Position numbers and translations under genes: made by a program
Notes under the pieces: model-generated
What the model saw: the letters and a program-made list of their open reading frames with translations, nothing else
Told to the model about the DNA's origin: nothing
The model's database searches: none
Part shown: in pieces, positions 26,524 through 35,233 of the stretch
Numbering within the stretch: the stretch's first letter is position 1
How the letters are laid out: each line of letters begins with the position of its first letter
Source: Spirochaetota bacterium
GTDB lineage: Bacteria; Spirochaetota; Spirochaetia; Sphaerochaetales; Sphaerochaetaceae
Length of the DNA stretch: 64,000 bases
Reading direction: 5' to 3'
NCBI GenBank assembly: GCA_023401595.1
Contig: JAEXDQ010000020.1
Coordinates: 1-64,000, forward strand

Positions 26524-27435
26524 TCACATCCGTCTGAATCGTCCCAGCTCGCAGCAGATGCTCGTGTAGTTTTCACCTGTGACGCCAAGCAGCCCGTCAA
26601 GCTCCTTTCTCGCTTTGCGGTACGCCGCCGGCTGAAAATGTACCGTGACATATCTGGCTTTCGAGATTCTGCCGCTGTATTTCAGGCAAAAATCCCTGAT
26701 AGGGGCGGCGACGGCGAATACCCAGATCGGGGTACAGATCGTCACGTAATCGTATTTTTCAACCGGGATATCTGTCTGGTCTACGGGCATGGGCCATCGA
26801 TGCATGCCGAACCGGCCGCACCACCAGAACCCGGCGGTTCCCTCCGTATGTTCCTTGGTCGTCAGCTCCACAAGCTCCCCGCCGTTGTCCTGGGCTACCT
26901 GACGGGCGATCTCCTGCACATAGCCATGTCGGGAAAAATATACGACGAGTTCCTTGGGGTTCGTCCCGATGCGTTCATATGTTTTCTGACGGGAGTCCGC
27001 CGTGAAACGGACCTGTCTGTAGGAGACCCAGCAGACATAACCGGTGATCATCTGCGCCATGCCAAAGAAAAAATAGGTCGTAGACATGAAGTTCAACGGA
27101 AAGATTACGAACTGGATGCATATCCACGCCATGAGCGTAATACCGAATATCGTCCCCATGACGATGCCTGACGGCTTCTTCCTCAACAGCTGGACAGCCG
27201 CGACGAGATTGGGGATTCCGTTGACGCAGAGCAACGCGATACCAGGGAATACAAAGTCCTGGTACAGGTATGCGGCCAATGGCAAGACCTGAAAATACGG
27301 CAGCATCTCCGTCATTCCCATCGCGCTGCCGTCGGGAGCCACGAGCATTCCGGTCGCACCGGCGACCGCCCCTATGCCGATGAACAAAGTCCAGAAGATC
27401 AACAGCCTTCTGGAAATCACATATCTTCTATCCAT
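26524..27435 (-). CDS. Membrane protein with C-terminal flavodoxin-like domain
   Basis: The first 150 residues hold four or five membrane segments (for example LLIFWTLFIGIGAVAGATGM and GIVMGTIFGITLMAWICIQF). Residues 180-303 form a flavodoxin-like domain, beginning ELVVYFSRHGYVQEIARQVA, with CTPIWVFAVAAPIRDF near the second FMN loop. The phosphate loop (SRHGYV) departs from the common SxTGNT, so FMN binding is uncertain. The ATG at 27435 has GAAGAGG 8 bases upstream and overlaps the end of the tetR gene by 8 bases. A role in electron transfer or stress response under TetR control is inferred. Confidence 0.75.
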   Translation of the reverse strand: MDRRYVISRRLLIFWTLFIGIGAVAGATGMLVAPDGSAMGMTEMLPYFQVLPLAAYLYQDFVFPGIALLCVNGIPNLVAAVQLLRKKPSGIVMGTIFGITLMAWICIQFVIFPLNFMSTTYFFFGMAQMITGYVCWVSYRQVRFTADSRQKTYERIGTNPKELVVYFSRHGYVQEIARQVAQDNGGELVELTTKEHTEGTAGFWWCGRFGMHRWPMPVDQTDIPVEKYDYVTICTPIWVFAVAAPIRDFCLKYSGRISKARYVTVHFQPAAYRKARKELDGLLGVTGENYTSICCELGRFRRM

Positions 27436-28093
27436 TGTATGCCTCTTCTCCATGGCGAGGGTGTTCTCTCCCCTCCAATGAGTATAAAACGCTGAAATGC
27501 TCGATATGACGCCGAATGAGGTCCAGAGCCTCCGGTTCTCTTTCCGGTGAATTATCACAAAGGTTCAACAATAAAAAGACCGGGCTGTAGAACTGATACG
27601 CCGCCACCTGCGGGTCCAGATCCTTGAAGAAGCCTTGCCGCATGAATATGCCGAATATGGTACCCTGGAACTGGGTCGGCGCATCGATATACTGGGCGAC
27701 GAACAGTTTCGCCATTTCCGGACTACGGAAGCTTTCCAAGGTAAGCAGCCGCCGGAACCGGGAGGCGTACGGATCGTGAAGGAAATATTGGAAAAGGCCG
27801 TAGGCCGCCGAGACAAGCCCCTCCAAATCGGTGTCAGCGTATTCGGCGGCCGCTGTATCGGGATTCTCCCCTTCCAGTTTGTTCTCGTTCGCGAAATCAC
27901 GGTATCTCTCAGACATTTCCTTGAGCAACGATTCAAAGATGTCACGCTTGCCCTTGTAATGCTTGTATAGCGATGGAGCCTTGATTCCGACGGCGTTCGC
28001 AATGTCCGCCATGGTCGCCGCTTCATACCCCCTTTCGGAGAACAGAGTCAGCGATACCTCCAGAATACGTTTTTTCGTTTCGCTCCGCATCAT
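27428..28093 (-). CDS. TetR-family transcriptional regulator
   Basis: 221 residues. The N-terminal helix-turn-helix is clear: KKRILEVSLTLFSERGYEAA, then IANAVGIKAPSLYKHYKGK. The C-terminal 150 residues are the usual variable ligand-binding helical domain. It is the first gene of a two-gene unit with the membrane flavodoxin. A perfect palindrome lies at the transcription start of its own promoter, which indicates autorepression and repression of the flavodoxin gene. The inducer is unknown. Confidence 0.93.
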   Translation of the reverse strand: MMRSETKKRILEVSLTLFSERGYEAATMADIANAVGIKAPSLYKHYKGKRDIFESLLKEMSERYRDFANENKLEGENPDTAAAEYADTDLEGLVSAAYGLFQYFLHDPYASRFRRLLTLESFRSPEMAKLFVAQYIDAPTQFQGTIFGIFMRQGFFKDLDPQVAAYQFYSPVFLLLNLCDNSPEREPEALDLIRRHIEHFSVLYSLEGREHPRHGEEAYNG

Positions 28094-28123
28094 GTCCGTT
28101 ACTGTCGCCTCGGTCGAAAATAT

Positions 28124-28143
28124 TGGCTAATAATCGTTAGCCA
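28124..28143. promoter_or_regulatory. TetR operator
   Basis: TGGCTAATAATCGTTAGCCA has 7-base perfect arms (28124-28130 and 28137-28143) around 6 bases. It starts at the -10 element and covers the predicted transcription start of the tetR promoter, so a bound dimer would block transcription. Confidence 0.75.
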
Positions 28144-28171
28144 TATTAAGTCTATGAAAGCGTCGTGTCAA
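28143..28171 (-). promoter_or_regulatory. tetR promoter
   Basis: On the minus strand TTGACA (28166-28171), a 17-base spacer and TAATAT (28143-28148) form a near-consensus sigma-70 promoter about 50 bases before the tetR start. Confidence 0.85.
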
Positions 28172-28236
28172 TGACCTTGAAACGAAAATCTATGAAACAA
28201 TGGTTTCCGCGTATCGGCGTACATCGTATATCGGCC

Positions 28237-28277
28237 GGACACACCCTTCCGCGCATAGGTGCGTAGTGTCCGTTTTT
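28237..28277 (+). terminator. Orphan terminator-like hairpin
   Basis: GGACAC (28237-28242) pairs with GTGTCC (28266-28271), with a further GC inner stem, followed by five T on the plus strand. No plus-strand gene ends here, so it may close a small RNA transcribed from between tetR and this point, or be chance. The rest of 28144-28360 shows nothing else. Confidence 0.35.
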
Positions 28278-28362
28278 GAATTAGCGGGTGGTGGTATGTA
28301 AGAAAATCACGATGAATGGACGTTGCCCAGAAGGAATATGATATTCTTGTTCCTGTATAATA

Positions 28363-28398
28363 AAACTACCGCGCTCCATTCCTGGACCGCGGTAGTTT
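28363..28398 (-). terminator. Terminator of tRNA-Thr
   Basis: An 11-bp perfect stem (28363-28373 with 28388-28398), read on the minus strand, ends in a T-rich tail seven bases after the tRNA 3' end. Confidence 0.8.
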
Positions 28399-28404
28399 CT
28401 GTTC

Positions 28405-28478
28405 AGCCACCTGTCAGATTCGAACTGACGACCCCGAGATTACAAGTCACGTGCTCTGGCCAACTGAGCTAAGGTGGC
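28405..28478 (-). tRNA. tRNA-Thr (TGT)
   Basis: A 74-base cloverleaf: acceptor GCCACCT/AGGTGGC, D arm GCTCAGTTGGCCAGAGC, anticodon loop CTTGTAA with anticodon TGT, T arm GTCAGTTCGAATCTGAC. No CCA is encoded. The anticodon stem CGTGA/TCTCG has a central U-U mismatch, which is unusual. Confidence 0.93.
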
Positions 28479-28521
28479 GTTTCTTGACGCATGAGATGAT
28501 TCTACTCATCCGACTCCAAGG

Positions 28522-28550
28522 ATATTACACTATTGCAACATTTGTGTGAA
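28522..28550 (-). promoter_or_regulatory. Promoter of tRNA-Thr
   Basis: On the minus strand TTCACA (28545-28550) and TAATAT (28522-28527) have a 17-base spacer, about 44 bases before the tRNA. Confidence 0.65.
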
Positions 28551-28638
28551 GTGGTTTTTATATATCAATTGCGGGCGGAATCAGACGCGACCGATGAGCC
28601 GGAACGACGTGATCGACGTGATTCATACGGACAGAATG

Positions 28639-30158
28639 TCATTTCATGTATTTCGCAAGCATCGCGTAGAGCGCCTTCGGCTCAATAGGCTTTCCCAGAT
28701 AGTCGTCCATGCCGGCCTCCATGCAGACGTCCTTGTTTTCATCGTATGCGTTCGCGGATAGGACGATGATCGGAAGCCTCTTGCAATCGTCTCGCTCAAT
28801 CGTTGATGAGCTGGAGCAAGTATTGACCGGCCTGGTTGATTTTCCTGAGATATCCTTTCAGCTCGGCGGTGTCGTCGCATTCATCGCCGAAAGCCGACAG
28901 CCCTATGATAGCGTTCATGGCTTCCATGATATCGATGTTCTTTTTCCGGATGCTTTCAGATAGACGGCCGAGATATGATGGCGACGACAAGGAAGACGAA
29001 CAGCCCGATCAGCAATACGGATTGAACCGGATTCCTGTAGAAGTATTCCACCAGCATGTTTTGGTCGGGCTGTACGCTGGTGCATTGCACCAGGAGCGTG
29101 TTCAGCTCGTTGAAACTGATGGCCGACAGGGTTTTTGTTCAAGATTGAAGCGAGCAACCCGGTGTCGTCGCCGTAAACGCCGAGACAGGCCCTATGGGAA
29201 TAGTCCGTCAGTGCGAAGGCCAATGTGCTGTAGCGGTATTGACTGAGATAATATTCGGCCGTCGTACTGTTGACGTAGGCAATGTCGGCGCTCCCGCTCC
29301 GTACAGCGTCGATACAGGCGAGATAATCGGTATACCAAAGAATCTGGGAGTCGTCGTAATTGGGCTTGATAAAATCCTTTGTGACGAAAAAATCGGGTAC
29401 GGCCACCACTTTGCAGGTATTGGCGTCGATCTGGTTCCTTTTGTTGGTGATGGCGTAATAGTTCACCCTTACATATGGTTGTGTGATATCGGTACGGTTT
29501 TCGTTCGCCCAATAATGATCGTAATAGAAATCAGGATAGATTACAGGGCCGTCCACGTCGTCGTCCATCAATATCGTCTGCACGCAGTCGACGCCCAGCT
29601 TTTCACAAAACATTTTCGCGACTTCTGGATAAAAGCCGATGAACTCGCCGTCGCTGTTGCGCCGCGATAGATACCCCTGTCCGTCACGGAAGAAAAAAGT
29701 AAGGCTTTTCAGGGCTTCCTTATAGGCGGTCTCCTCTTTTGTAAAAGGAAGAGCCACCCGTTCCGGGAATCATTTCTTATATAGCCGATGGGATAAGCGG
29801 AATAATCATATGTCTTCGCACGCTCATCGGTATATTGCGCGGTACACAACAAGTCGATTTCCCTGTTTGCCAGCTTTTCGAGGAGCTCCGACCATTCACC
29901 GTATATGTACTCGTACTGAAATCCGGTATAGGCACCTATCCGCGACAGATATTCCGCACCGTAACCGATATACGTACCGTCTGATTGTTCTTCGATGAAT
30001 CCGTCATAGTCCATGTATCCTACTCGCAGAGTCTCATGCGTTCCGGCCTCAGCCGCCGCGCACGGGGGGCAGCATAGTATCGCCAATATGACGAACATCG
30101 ATAACGACAGGCTCAAGCCGCCTATTCTTTTTTCTTGTATCATAGCTGTGCAGCCCAT
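28639..30158 (-). pseudogene. Decayed hybrid sensor histidine kinase
   Basis: The reading order on the minus strand is: signal peptide (LSMFVILAILCCPPCAAAEA) and a first solute-binding-like domain (LRVGYMDYDGFIEEQSDGTY); a frame change near 29,750; a second such domain (FFRDGQGYLSRRNSDGEF); another frame change near 29,130; a membrane helix (PVQSVLLIGLFVFLVVAII); a frame change; a HisKA-like piece (AMNAIIGLSAFGDE) without the phospho-accepting His; then, after loss of the ATPase and most of the receiver, the receiver tail PIIVLSANAYDENKD...YLGKPIEP ending at 28639. At least three frame breaks and one large deletion make it non-functional. The family normally signals from periplasmic ligands. 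Confidence 0.85.
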
Positions 30159-30195
30159 CCTTGGCGTATTTTGGAAAACGTACCTGTCCCGGGAA

Positions 30196-30318
30196 TCACC
30201 CCGCCAATATATCGCCCAGGCGTTCCCTCATTCGTAGGAGGCTCTCCAGTTTGTCGTCAAGATTCTCGCAGTGACCGATACGCAGCTGCTCCACGAGCTG
30301 TACGTCCAACTCATACAT
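30196..30318 (-). CDS. Small ORF after the Hpt gene
   Basis: A 40-codon frame beginning MYELDVQLVEQLRIGHCENL starts five bases after the Hpt stop and ends just before the kinase remnant. It is predicted helical and charged. It might be a real small protein, or a detached piece of the decayed signalling locus. No family is recognised. Confidence 0.3.
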   Translation of the reverse strand: MYELDVQLVEQLRIGHCENLDDKLESLLRMRERLGDILAG

Positions 30319-30323
30319 CGGCG

Positions 30324-30656
30324 TTAACCCTTTACGGATTTTTCAGCGAGCGCGTATTGCGCCGCAGCCTGTTCGCACAGTTGCGACAACGTCCCGTCGT
30401 CCATGCCGGTTCGTAGTATTTCAACCATCTGGCAGATTGTCTTGTACAAGGCCGTCAAACTGAGGTTCCCGGTGGCGCCCTTCAAGTCGTGGGCGGTGTG
30501 GAAGGCCAGATCATAGGAGCCCGACTGCAACTGTCCGCGCAGTGTATCCATCATGTTTCTTCCATCAAAGAAAATCAGTAGATATTTTTCAAATATCTGC
30601 GCATGACCTGCGAAGCGGTGTGCCCCTTGGTCGTAATCGATACCTGCTTCTATCAA
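30324..30656 (-). CDS. Hpt (histidine phosphotransfer) domain protein
   Basis: A 110-residue single-domain protein. The phosphorylation motif AFHTAHDLKGATGNLS, with His in AHDLKG, is intact, and GIDYDQGAHRFAGHAQIFEKYLLIF matches the domain's first helices. Hpt domains relay phosphate between hybrid kinases and response regulators. Its neighbours are remnants, so it may be a surviving domain of a former larger kinase or an orphan relay serving proteins elsewhere. Confidence 0.65.
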   Translation of the reverse strand: MIEAGIDYDQGAHRFAGHAQIFEKYLLIFFDGRNMMDTLRGQLQSGSYDLAFHTAHDLKGATGNLSLTALYKTICQMVEILRTGMDDGTLSQLCEQAAAQYALAEKSVKG

Positions 30657-30697
30657 TCAGACTTTCCCTTGTCATTTTCAGCTTCCCCTTCAGATTT

Positions 30698-31501
30698 CTA
30701 CGTATCCTGACGCTCCGTCCATGATTGACTTTTAAGAATTGTCCTGGACAGCCGACGCCGTATGACGTCTACCTGCGGAGGCAATGTCAGGATGTCGCTG
30801 ATACGCAGTTCCAGCGCCTGCTTGAGCTGTTCAAGATTGTCTTCCATGCACAATGCCAGCAATGGAATACGTTCGCCTCCGCCTTGGGACAGGATGTACT
30901 GATAGAACGTGGTCGAGTCCACGGTCGTAGCCGCCTGCATGTCCAGACAGATCGCCCGTATGCGCCGGTCGTAGCGCTGGAAGCAGTCGGTCAGCTCCCC
31001 ATATGTCGAAACATTGTCGAAGGCTACCTCGTTGCCGTAAGCGAGTGCGATCGCATCGAACAGACGTCTGTCATCGCTGCAGATCAACACGACCGGCTTG
31101 TCGTCCCGCACGACCGCGGGCACTTCATCTCCGTAGACGGAGCTTCTCGCCTTGCCGATATCCTTTGATTCCTTCAGAGCCTGTTCCGCATGCGAAATCA
31201 ACTCACCGACATCCATATCCGGTTCAGAGAAAGCAAGGCCGATGCTTACGCTGGCGTCGATATGCAGCTTCTGAGCGCTTTGGAACATGAATGTCTGTAC
31301 GATTTCATCTGCCTTGCGTCGCGCTACCTCTGTATTCGTAAGTTTGGTCATCAATACGGCGAAACGGTCGCGCCCCAATCTTGCGATCAAATCAGTCTTG
31401 CGGAACGCACTGGTCAATTCGTCCGCCACGCAATGAATCAGCGCGGCTCCCGTCTCCTGTCCATGGCTTGCGACAAGCTTCTTGAAATCATCGATATCCA
31501 C
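30698..31501 (-). pseudogene. Truncated GGDEF plus degenerate receiver protein
   Basis: The frame opens with GTG at VDIDDFKKLVASHG, the metal-binding strand of a GGDEF domain, so roughly the first 40 residues of the domain are missing. The signature is RLGRDRF in place of GGDEF, with only some of the catalytic acids. A receiver-like domain follows (PVVLICSDDRRLFDAIALAY, then AICLDMQAAT), with the phospho-acceptor possibly at that Asp. Diguanylate cyclase activity is unlikely. Sequence in the same frame upstream of the GTG still reads as plausible GGDEF residues, then dissolves. Confidence 0.6.
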
Positions 31502-31796
31502 TGTTATTCCATCGCGGTATACTGCTGTACGAGCTTGACATGCTGCTGCCCAGGAATCTTACCGCGGCAAGATACAGCATATGGTTTTTATCAGGAAAAT
31601 AGCGATTGATGGTACGAACGGAGGTCTGGGCCTTTACCGCGACCTGCGCAAGCTGGAAATCGCCGCCGGAAGCGTCATATTTGCAAGAGGTTACGGCATC
31701 CAAAAACAGGATGAGCCGTGAATATGGAACAATCTGCGCACAGCGTATTGATGCGCACTGGACGTTGTGAAGAGAAAATTCAGACAAAGAGTCCAT
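31488..31796 (-). pseudogene. TetR-type helix-turn-helix fragment
   Basis: Within a 102-codon frame, FQLAQVAVKAQTSVRTINRY followed by FPDKNHML matches the recognition helix region of TetR regulators, ending AAVRFLGS. The preceding 50 residues and following 15 do not look like this family, and the ligand-binding domain is absent. The end overlaps the GGDEF fragment in another frame. It reads as a recombination or decay scar. Confidence 0.5.
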
Positions 31797-31836
31797 AACG
31801 GGAGTTTCGCCGAAAAAACGGCGTCGTCCACACCGG

Positions 31837-32229
31837 TTATCGCATCGCGAGATCCGGACGTAGTTTCTCCGCGCCGTCCATATAGACCGGAACGGCGGGA
31901 CGCTCCATCGGGGAATTGGTCACAAGCAGTACTCGGATTACCCGTTCAAGCATCCCCTTGATTTCAAGCTCCTGCATGCAGAACAGCGGCGTGGCGGCGG
32001 CATGACCGCCTTTTCGCAGACCAGAAGCGGGATTGCGACTTGACAAGTCCCCAGTCTGGGTAATCAATATCATGGCGATCTGCGTTTCCTTCAATTCATT
32101 CGCCTCCAGCATCGCTTCGTACAATCTGTTCGCGGCTCCCTCGATCAGCTCCGGCTTGTCCTCGGCGACCTGGATCGCGCCTCGGAGCGCTGAGAAAAGC
32201 GGGGACGGGATATTCTGTTCCACTGTCAA
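31837..32229 (-). CDS. aroH: Chorismate mutase, AroH type
   Basis: Converts chorismate to prephenate for Phe and Tyr synthesis. 130 residues, the length of the monofunctional AroH trimer. Recognisable: AIQVAEDKPELIEGAANRLY (helix), ILITQTGDLSSRNPASGLRK, LFCMQELEIKGMLERVIRVL and PVYMDGAEKLRPDLA, close to the family consensus including the RVL and Y-L-x-GA-x-x-LRPDL segments. It lies 7 bases after the membrane protein gene. Confidence 0.88.
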   Translation of the reverse strand: MTVEQNIPSPLFSALRGAIQVAEDKPELIEGAANRLYEAMLEANELKETQIAMILITQTGDLSSRNPASGLRKGGHAAATPLFCMQELEIKGMLERVIRVLLVTNSPMERPAVPVYMDGAEKLRPDLAMR

Positions 32230-32236
32230 TTCCTCC

Positions 32237-32578
32237 TCAGGAAATCACTATGCCGCTGGTAACGAGCCGATTGATCAGCTGTACGATGATCGAGCAGAAA
32301 AAGACCAGCGCTATTCGTATCAGGGACAGGAGAATGGCGCTTGCGGGAAACACCTTGTCCTTGAACCAACAGAAAAGACCGCAGACGATAATGGCGAGCC
32401 CGAATACGACGGTGACCCAGGCTATGAACGTACAGATTGAAAGAAGCGCGTCGACGAAGCCTTCCTGGATGGGGAAATACCCGCAGGCGAAGAAGGCGAT
32501 GAGAAAGAAAATGTACAGCAACAGAAGATAGTTCTGTATCCTCCCTGAGAAAGCCAATACCCGGCGCGTCCGCAACAT
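32237..32578 (-). CDS. Small membrane protein, unknown function
   Basis: 113 residues with three predicted membrane helices (about 17-34, 43-67 and 79-104). No family is recognised. There is no Shine-Dalgarno sequence; instead an extended -10 (TGATACCAT on the minus strand, hexamer at 32585-32590) ends six bases before the ATG, with TAGACC 17 bases further up, which suggests a leaderless transcript beginning between thiN and this gene. Confidence 0.6.
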   Translation of the reverse strand: MLRTRRVLAFSGRIQNYLLLLYIFFLIAFFACGYFPIQEGFVDALLSICTFIAWVTVVFGLAIIVCGLFCWFKDKVFPASAILLSLIRIALVFFCSIIVQLINRLVTSGIVIS

Positions 32579-32610
32579 GTCCGTATGGTATCATGCAAGG
32601 CCGCCCAGGT

Positions 32611-33228
32611 CTATATGGCTATGATAGAAAAATAGACGGGATCTCCATTCGTCCTGACGCTGACCCGGCTCTCTTCGCAACGGTTCGAAAGACTGAGCTG
32701 CGTCGCGTCGACCAGATAGTCCGAAACGTCCCAATGCAATCCTTCCGTCGTAACCAGAGAACGTCCCGTAGCCAACGCAGGGACGATCCCGACGGTGGTC
32801 CCGGGAACTAGCCCGTCGAACGTCCGTTCAGTATCGACGCGATACAGGGACTCGCACCTGGTGTACCAGGCGGACGGGGGGCTGTATCTCAGAAAAAGGG
32901 ACAATATGGAGAGCAGGTGGTCGAACCTCCCCTCCCCGCCTCCGACAAGGATCCATTCGTCACAGCCTCTGGCGAGCGCTTCCTTCAACGCCGCTTCCGT
33001 ATCGCTGTCCGCCTTGTCCCGTTCAAGCTTCAGGTACGGAAGGCGTTGGATATCCTCGATGTGTTTTGTAGAGTCGAAATCGCCTATGACCAGATCGACC
33101 CCCACGCCCAGCGCCCTGGCCGCGTCGAAGCCACTGTCCGCGGCGCAGACGAAACAATCTTCGGCATGCAGGTCAGCCGGAAGCCTCGTTGGAGTGCCTG
33201 AACCGGCAAAAATTATTGCTTTACTCAT
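32611..33228 (-). CDS. thiN: Thiamine pyrophosphokinase
   Basis: Transfers pyrophosphate from ATP to thiamine. 205 residues. Family motifs: AADSGFDAARALGV, VIGDFDSTK, the D-K-x-x-S-D-T-E-x-A-L motif (ERDKADSDTEAALKEAL) and GGGEGRFDHLLSIL. A short AGGAAA site precedes the ATG. No TPP riboswitch is seen in the short space to the divergent DUF1015 gene. Confidence 0.93.
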   Translation of the reverse strand: MSKAIIFAGSGTPTRLPADLHAEDCFVCAADSGFDAARALGVGVDLVIGDFDSTKHIEDIQRLPYLKLERDKADSDTEAALKEALARGCDEWILVGGGEGRFDHLLSILSLFLRYSPPSAWYTRCESLYRVDTERTFDGLVPGTTVGIVPALATGRSLVTTEGLHWDVSDYLVDATQLSLSNRCEESRVSVRTNGDPVYFSIIAI

Positions 33229-33244
33229 TTTCCTACACTTTATC

Positions 33245-33273
33245 TTGCGAAAGTTGCAATATCATCATACAAT
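33245..33273 (+). promoter_or_regulatory. Promoter of the DUF1015 gene
   Basis: TTGCGA (33245-33250) and TACAAT (33268-33273) are 17 bases apart. The leader would be about 30 bases and contains GAGG before the ATG, so this gene uses a normal leader. Confidence 0.6.
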
Positions 33274-33310
33274 ATTACTACATCCTTCAAAAAAATGAGG
33301 TCGTAACAAT

Positions 33311-34621
33311 ATGCAAGAAGTCAAAGAACGTCTGCGTCAGATCGGCGTTGGTCTGCCTGACATACTGATTCCCTCCGCAGGAATCGATTTGGAGAAATGG
33401 GCCGTCGTCGCTTGTGACCAGTATACATCAGAAAGGGATTATTGGGAAAGCGCCTCCAAGCTGGTCGGAAACGCGCCCAGTACCCTCCGGCTTATTTTCC
33501 CCGAATGCTATCTGGAGGATCCCGATCCTCAGAAACGCATCGCGGACATCAACAAAGCCATGCAGGAATATATCGACAGGGATATCTTCACCGCGTACAA
33601 GGACTCGTTTTTCCTTGTACACCGGACGACAGGCGACGGACCCGGGCGTTGGGGGCTGATAGTCGCGCTCGACCTTGACAAGTACGACTATGCGAAGGAT
33701 TCCCGAAGCCTCATCCGCGCGACTGAGGGAACGATCCTGAGCCGCATACCGCCCAGAAAGGAGATCAGGAAGAACGCGCCGCTTGAACTCCCCCACATCA
33801 TGGTTCTGATCAGCGATGAAAAACGTTCCTTGATCGAGGCTCTCGCCGCACGCAAGGACAACCTTCGAGTCGCTTACGATACGCCGTTGATGAAGAACGG
33901 CGGTCACCTGAAGGCTTGGGTGGTGGACGGAAAGGCTGAACTTGATTTGGTCGCGGACGCCTTGCAGACTATGTATGACGCCCTTGACCCACGGAATCCT
34001 TTGCTGTTCGCCATGGGCGACGGCAACCATAGCTTCGCGACTGCGAAAAGCTGTTGGGAGGATATCAAGAAAACCTTGGACGAGGAGGAGCGGAAAACTC
34101 ATCCTGCGCGATATGCCCTGGTCGAACTCGAAAACATCTTTGATCCGGGACTCGAATTCGAGCCGATACACCGCGTCCTGTTCAATACGGCGAAGCCCGA
34201 TTTCCTTGACGCGGTATCCAAATGCTGCGCCTCCTATGAAACCTATCCTGTACAAAGCGTCGAGGAGCTTCTTGCACGAGTCAACGAGGCTGGCGGCCAG
34301 CGGTTCGGCTACTGCGATGAATCTGGATTGACGCTGTTCGTCCTGACGAAGCCTTGCGCATCTATCGCCGCCGGTACGCTGCAGGTCGTCATAGACGATC
34401 TGCTCGCCGCAGGGAAAACCAATGTCGACTACATCCATGGCGTCGATGTGACCTGTTCTCTCGGCCGGCAGGCGGGCAATATCGGATTGCTGCTTCCAGC
34501 CGTATCGAAAGATACGTTCTTCGATACCATCATAGCGGACAACGCCTTGCCCAGAAAGACGTTCTCCATGGGCGAGGCGCATGAGAAGCGTTATTATATG
34601 GAGGCCCGGAAAATCAGGTAA
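33311..34621 (+). CDS. DUF1015 family protein
   Basis: 436 residues over the whole length of the COG4198/DUF1015 family. Signatures: AVVACDQYTSERDYWE near residue 30, the segment around LIRATEGTILSRIPPR and the most conserved FAMGDGNHSFATAK near residue 235. Proteins of this family are often linked to serine or amino acid metabolism genes, but the reaction is unknown to me. It is a single-gene unit converging on tsaC with 6 bases between stops. Confidence 0.88.
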   Translation: MQEVKERLRQIGVGLPDILIPSAGIDLEKWAVVACDQYTSERDYWESASKLVGNAPSTLRLIFPECYLEDPDPQKRIADINKAMQEYIDRDIFTAYKDSFFLVHRTTGDGPGRWGLIVALDLDKYDYAKDSRSLIRATEGTILSRIPPRKEIRKNAPLELPHIMVLISDEKRSLIEALAARKDNLRVAYDTPLMKNGGHLKAWVVDGKAELDLVADALQTMYDALDPRNPLLFAMGDGNHSFATAKSCWEDIKKTLDEEERKTHPARYALVELENIFDPGLEFEPIHRVLFNTAKPDFLDAVSKCCASYETYPVQSVEELLARVNEAGGQRFGYCDESGLTLFVLTKPCASIAAGTLQVVIDDLLAAGKTNVDYIHGVDVTCSLGRQAGNIGLLLPAVSKDTFFDTIIADNALPRKTFSMGEAHEKRYYMEARKIR

Positions 34622-34627
34622 CGGTTC

Positions 34628-35233
34628 TCAAGCCAGCGGACGGACGTCCGATAGGGAACGTCCGGTTAGCCAGGACGCATCGAAAGCCCCTTGCCTGAGA
34701 ACGGCATAGGGGCTTTTTGTACAGTCTATCAAAGTCGACGCCCGGGTACCCTGGTCGGCGGGGCCTCTGACCATCAGCTCGACCTTGCCGCCGAACTCTT
34801 CCAGGATACCGTCGAAGGTCAGAAGCGGCGGTTCGCCAGAAGTATTGACGCTGGTAGAATATATCGGCCGGCCGCACCCCTCCAGCACCCCCTGGAGGAA
34901 TGGATCCGCCGGTACGCGCACCGCGGTGGTGCCTCCTTTCTTGTCCCGAAGGATCGCCGTCAGGGGCGCCGGCCAGGTCTCCTCCAAGCCGTCGGGAAGC
35001 TTTCCCTGACAGATTTCCCGGGCCATCGCGAAGGTTGCGAGCAGTATGAACGGTTTCGTTTCCGGTCTTCGTTTGACGTTGCGCAGACGGGTCTCCGAAA
35101 TATCGACAAGGCCGCTCAGGCCATAGATCGTATCGCATGGCAATACGGCGAGTCCTCCGTGCCGTAATACCCCCACGGTCGTTTCAATCGCGCTGGTATC
35201 CGCACGGTCTACCACCAATGTTTCAGAATTCAT
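34628..35233 (-). CDS. tsaC: Threonylcarbamoyl-AMP synthase
   Basis: Makes threonylcarbamoyl-AMP for the t6A modification at position 37 of ANN-reading tRNAs. 201 residues of the YrdC fold; PCDTIYGLSGLV, KRRPETKPFILL (KxR/S-x-x-K active-site set) and STSVNTSGEPPL are present. The ATG at 35233 has GGGGGG about 6 bases upstream. It overlaps the DivIC-like gene by 11 bases. Confidence 0.92.
   Translation of the reverse strand: MNSETLVVDRADTSAIETTVGVLRHGGLAVLPCDTIYGLSGLVDISETRLRNVKRRPETKPFILLATFAMAREICQGKLPDGLEETWPAPLTAILRDKKGGTTAVRVPADPFLQGVLEGCGRPIYSTSVNTSGEPPLLTFDGILEEFGGKVELMVRGPADQGTRASTLIDCTKSPYAVLRQGAFDASWLTGRSLSDVRPLA

Noticed and set aside
28405..28478. Reading the second tRNA as tRNA-Tyr because GTA appears in its anticodon loop
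   Set aside because: Counting the loop as CTTGTAA places TGT, not GTA, at positions 34-36, and the arm lacks the long variable loop of tRNA-Tyr.
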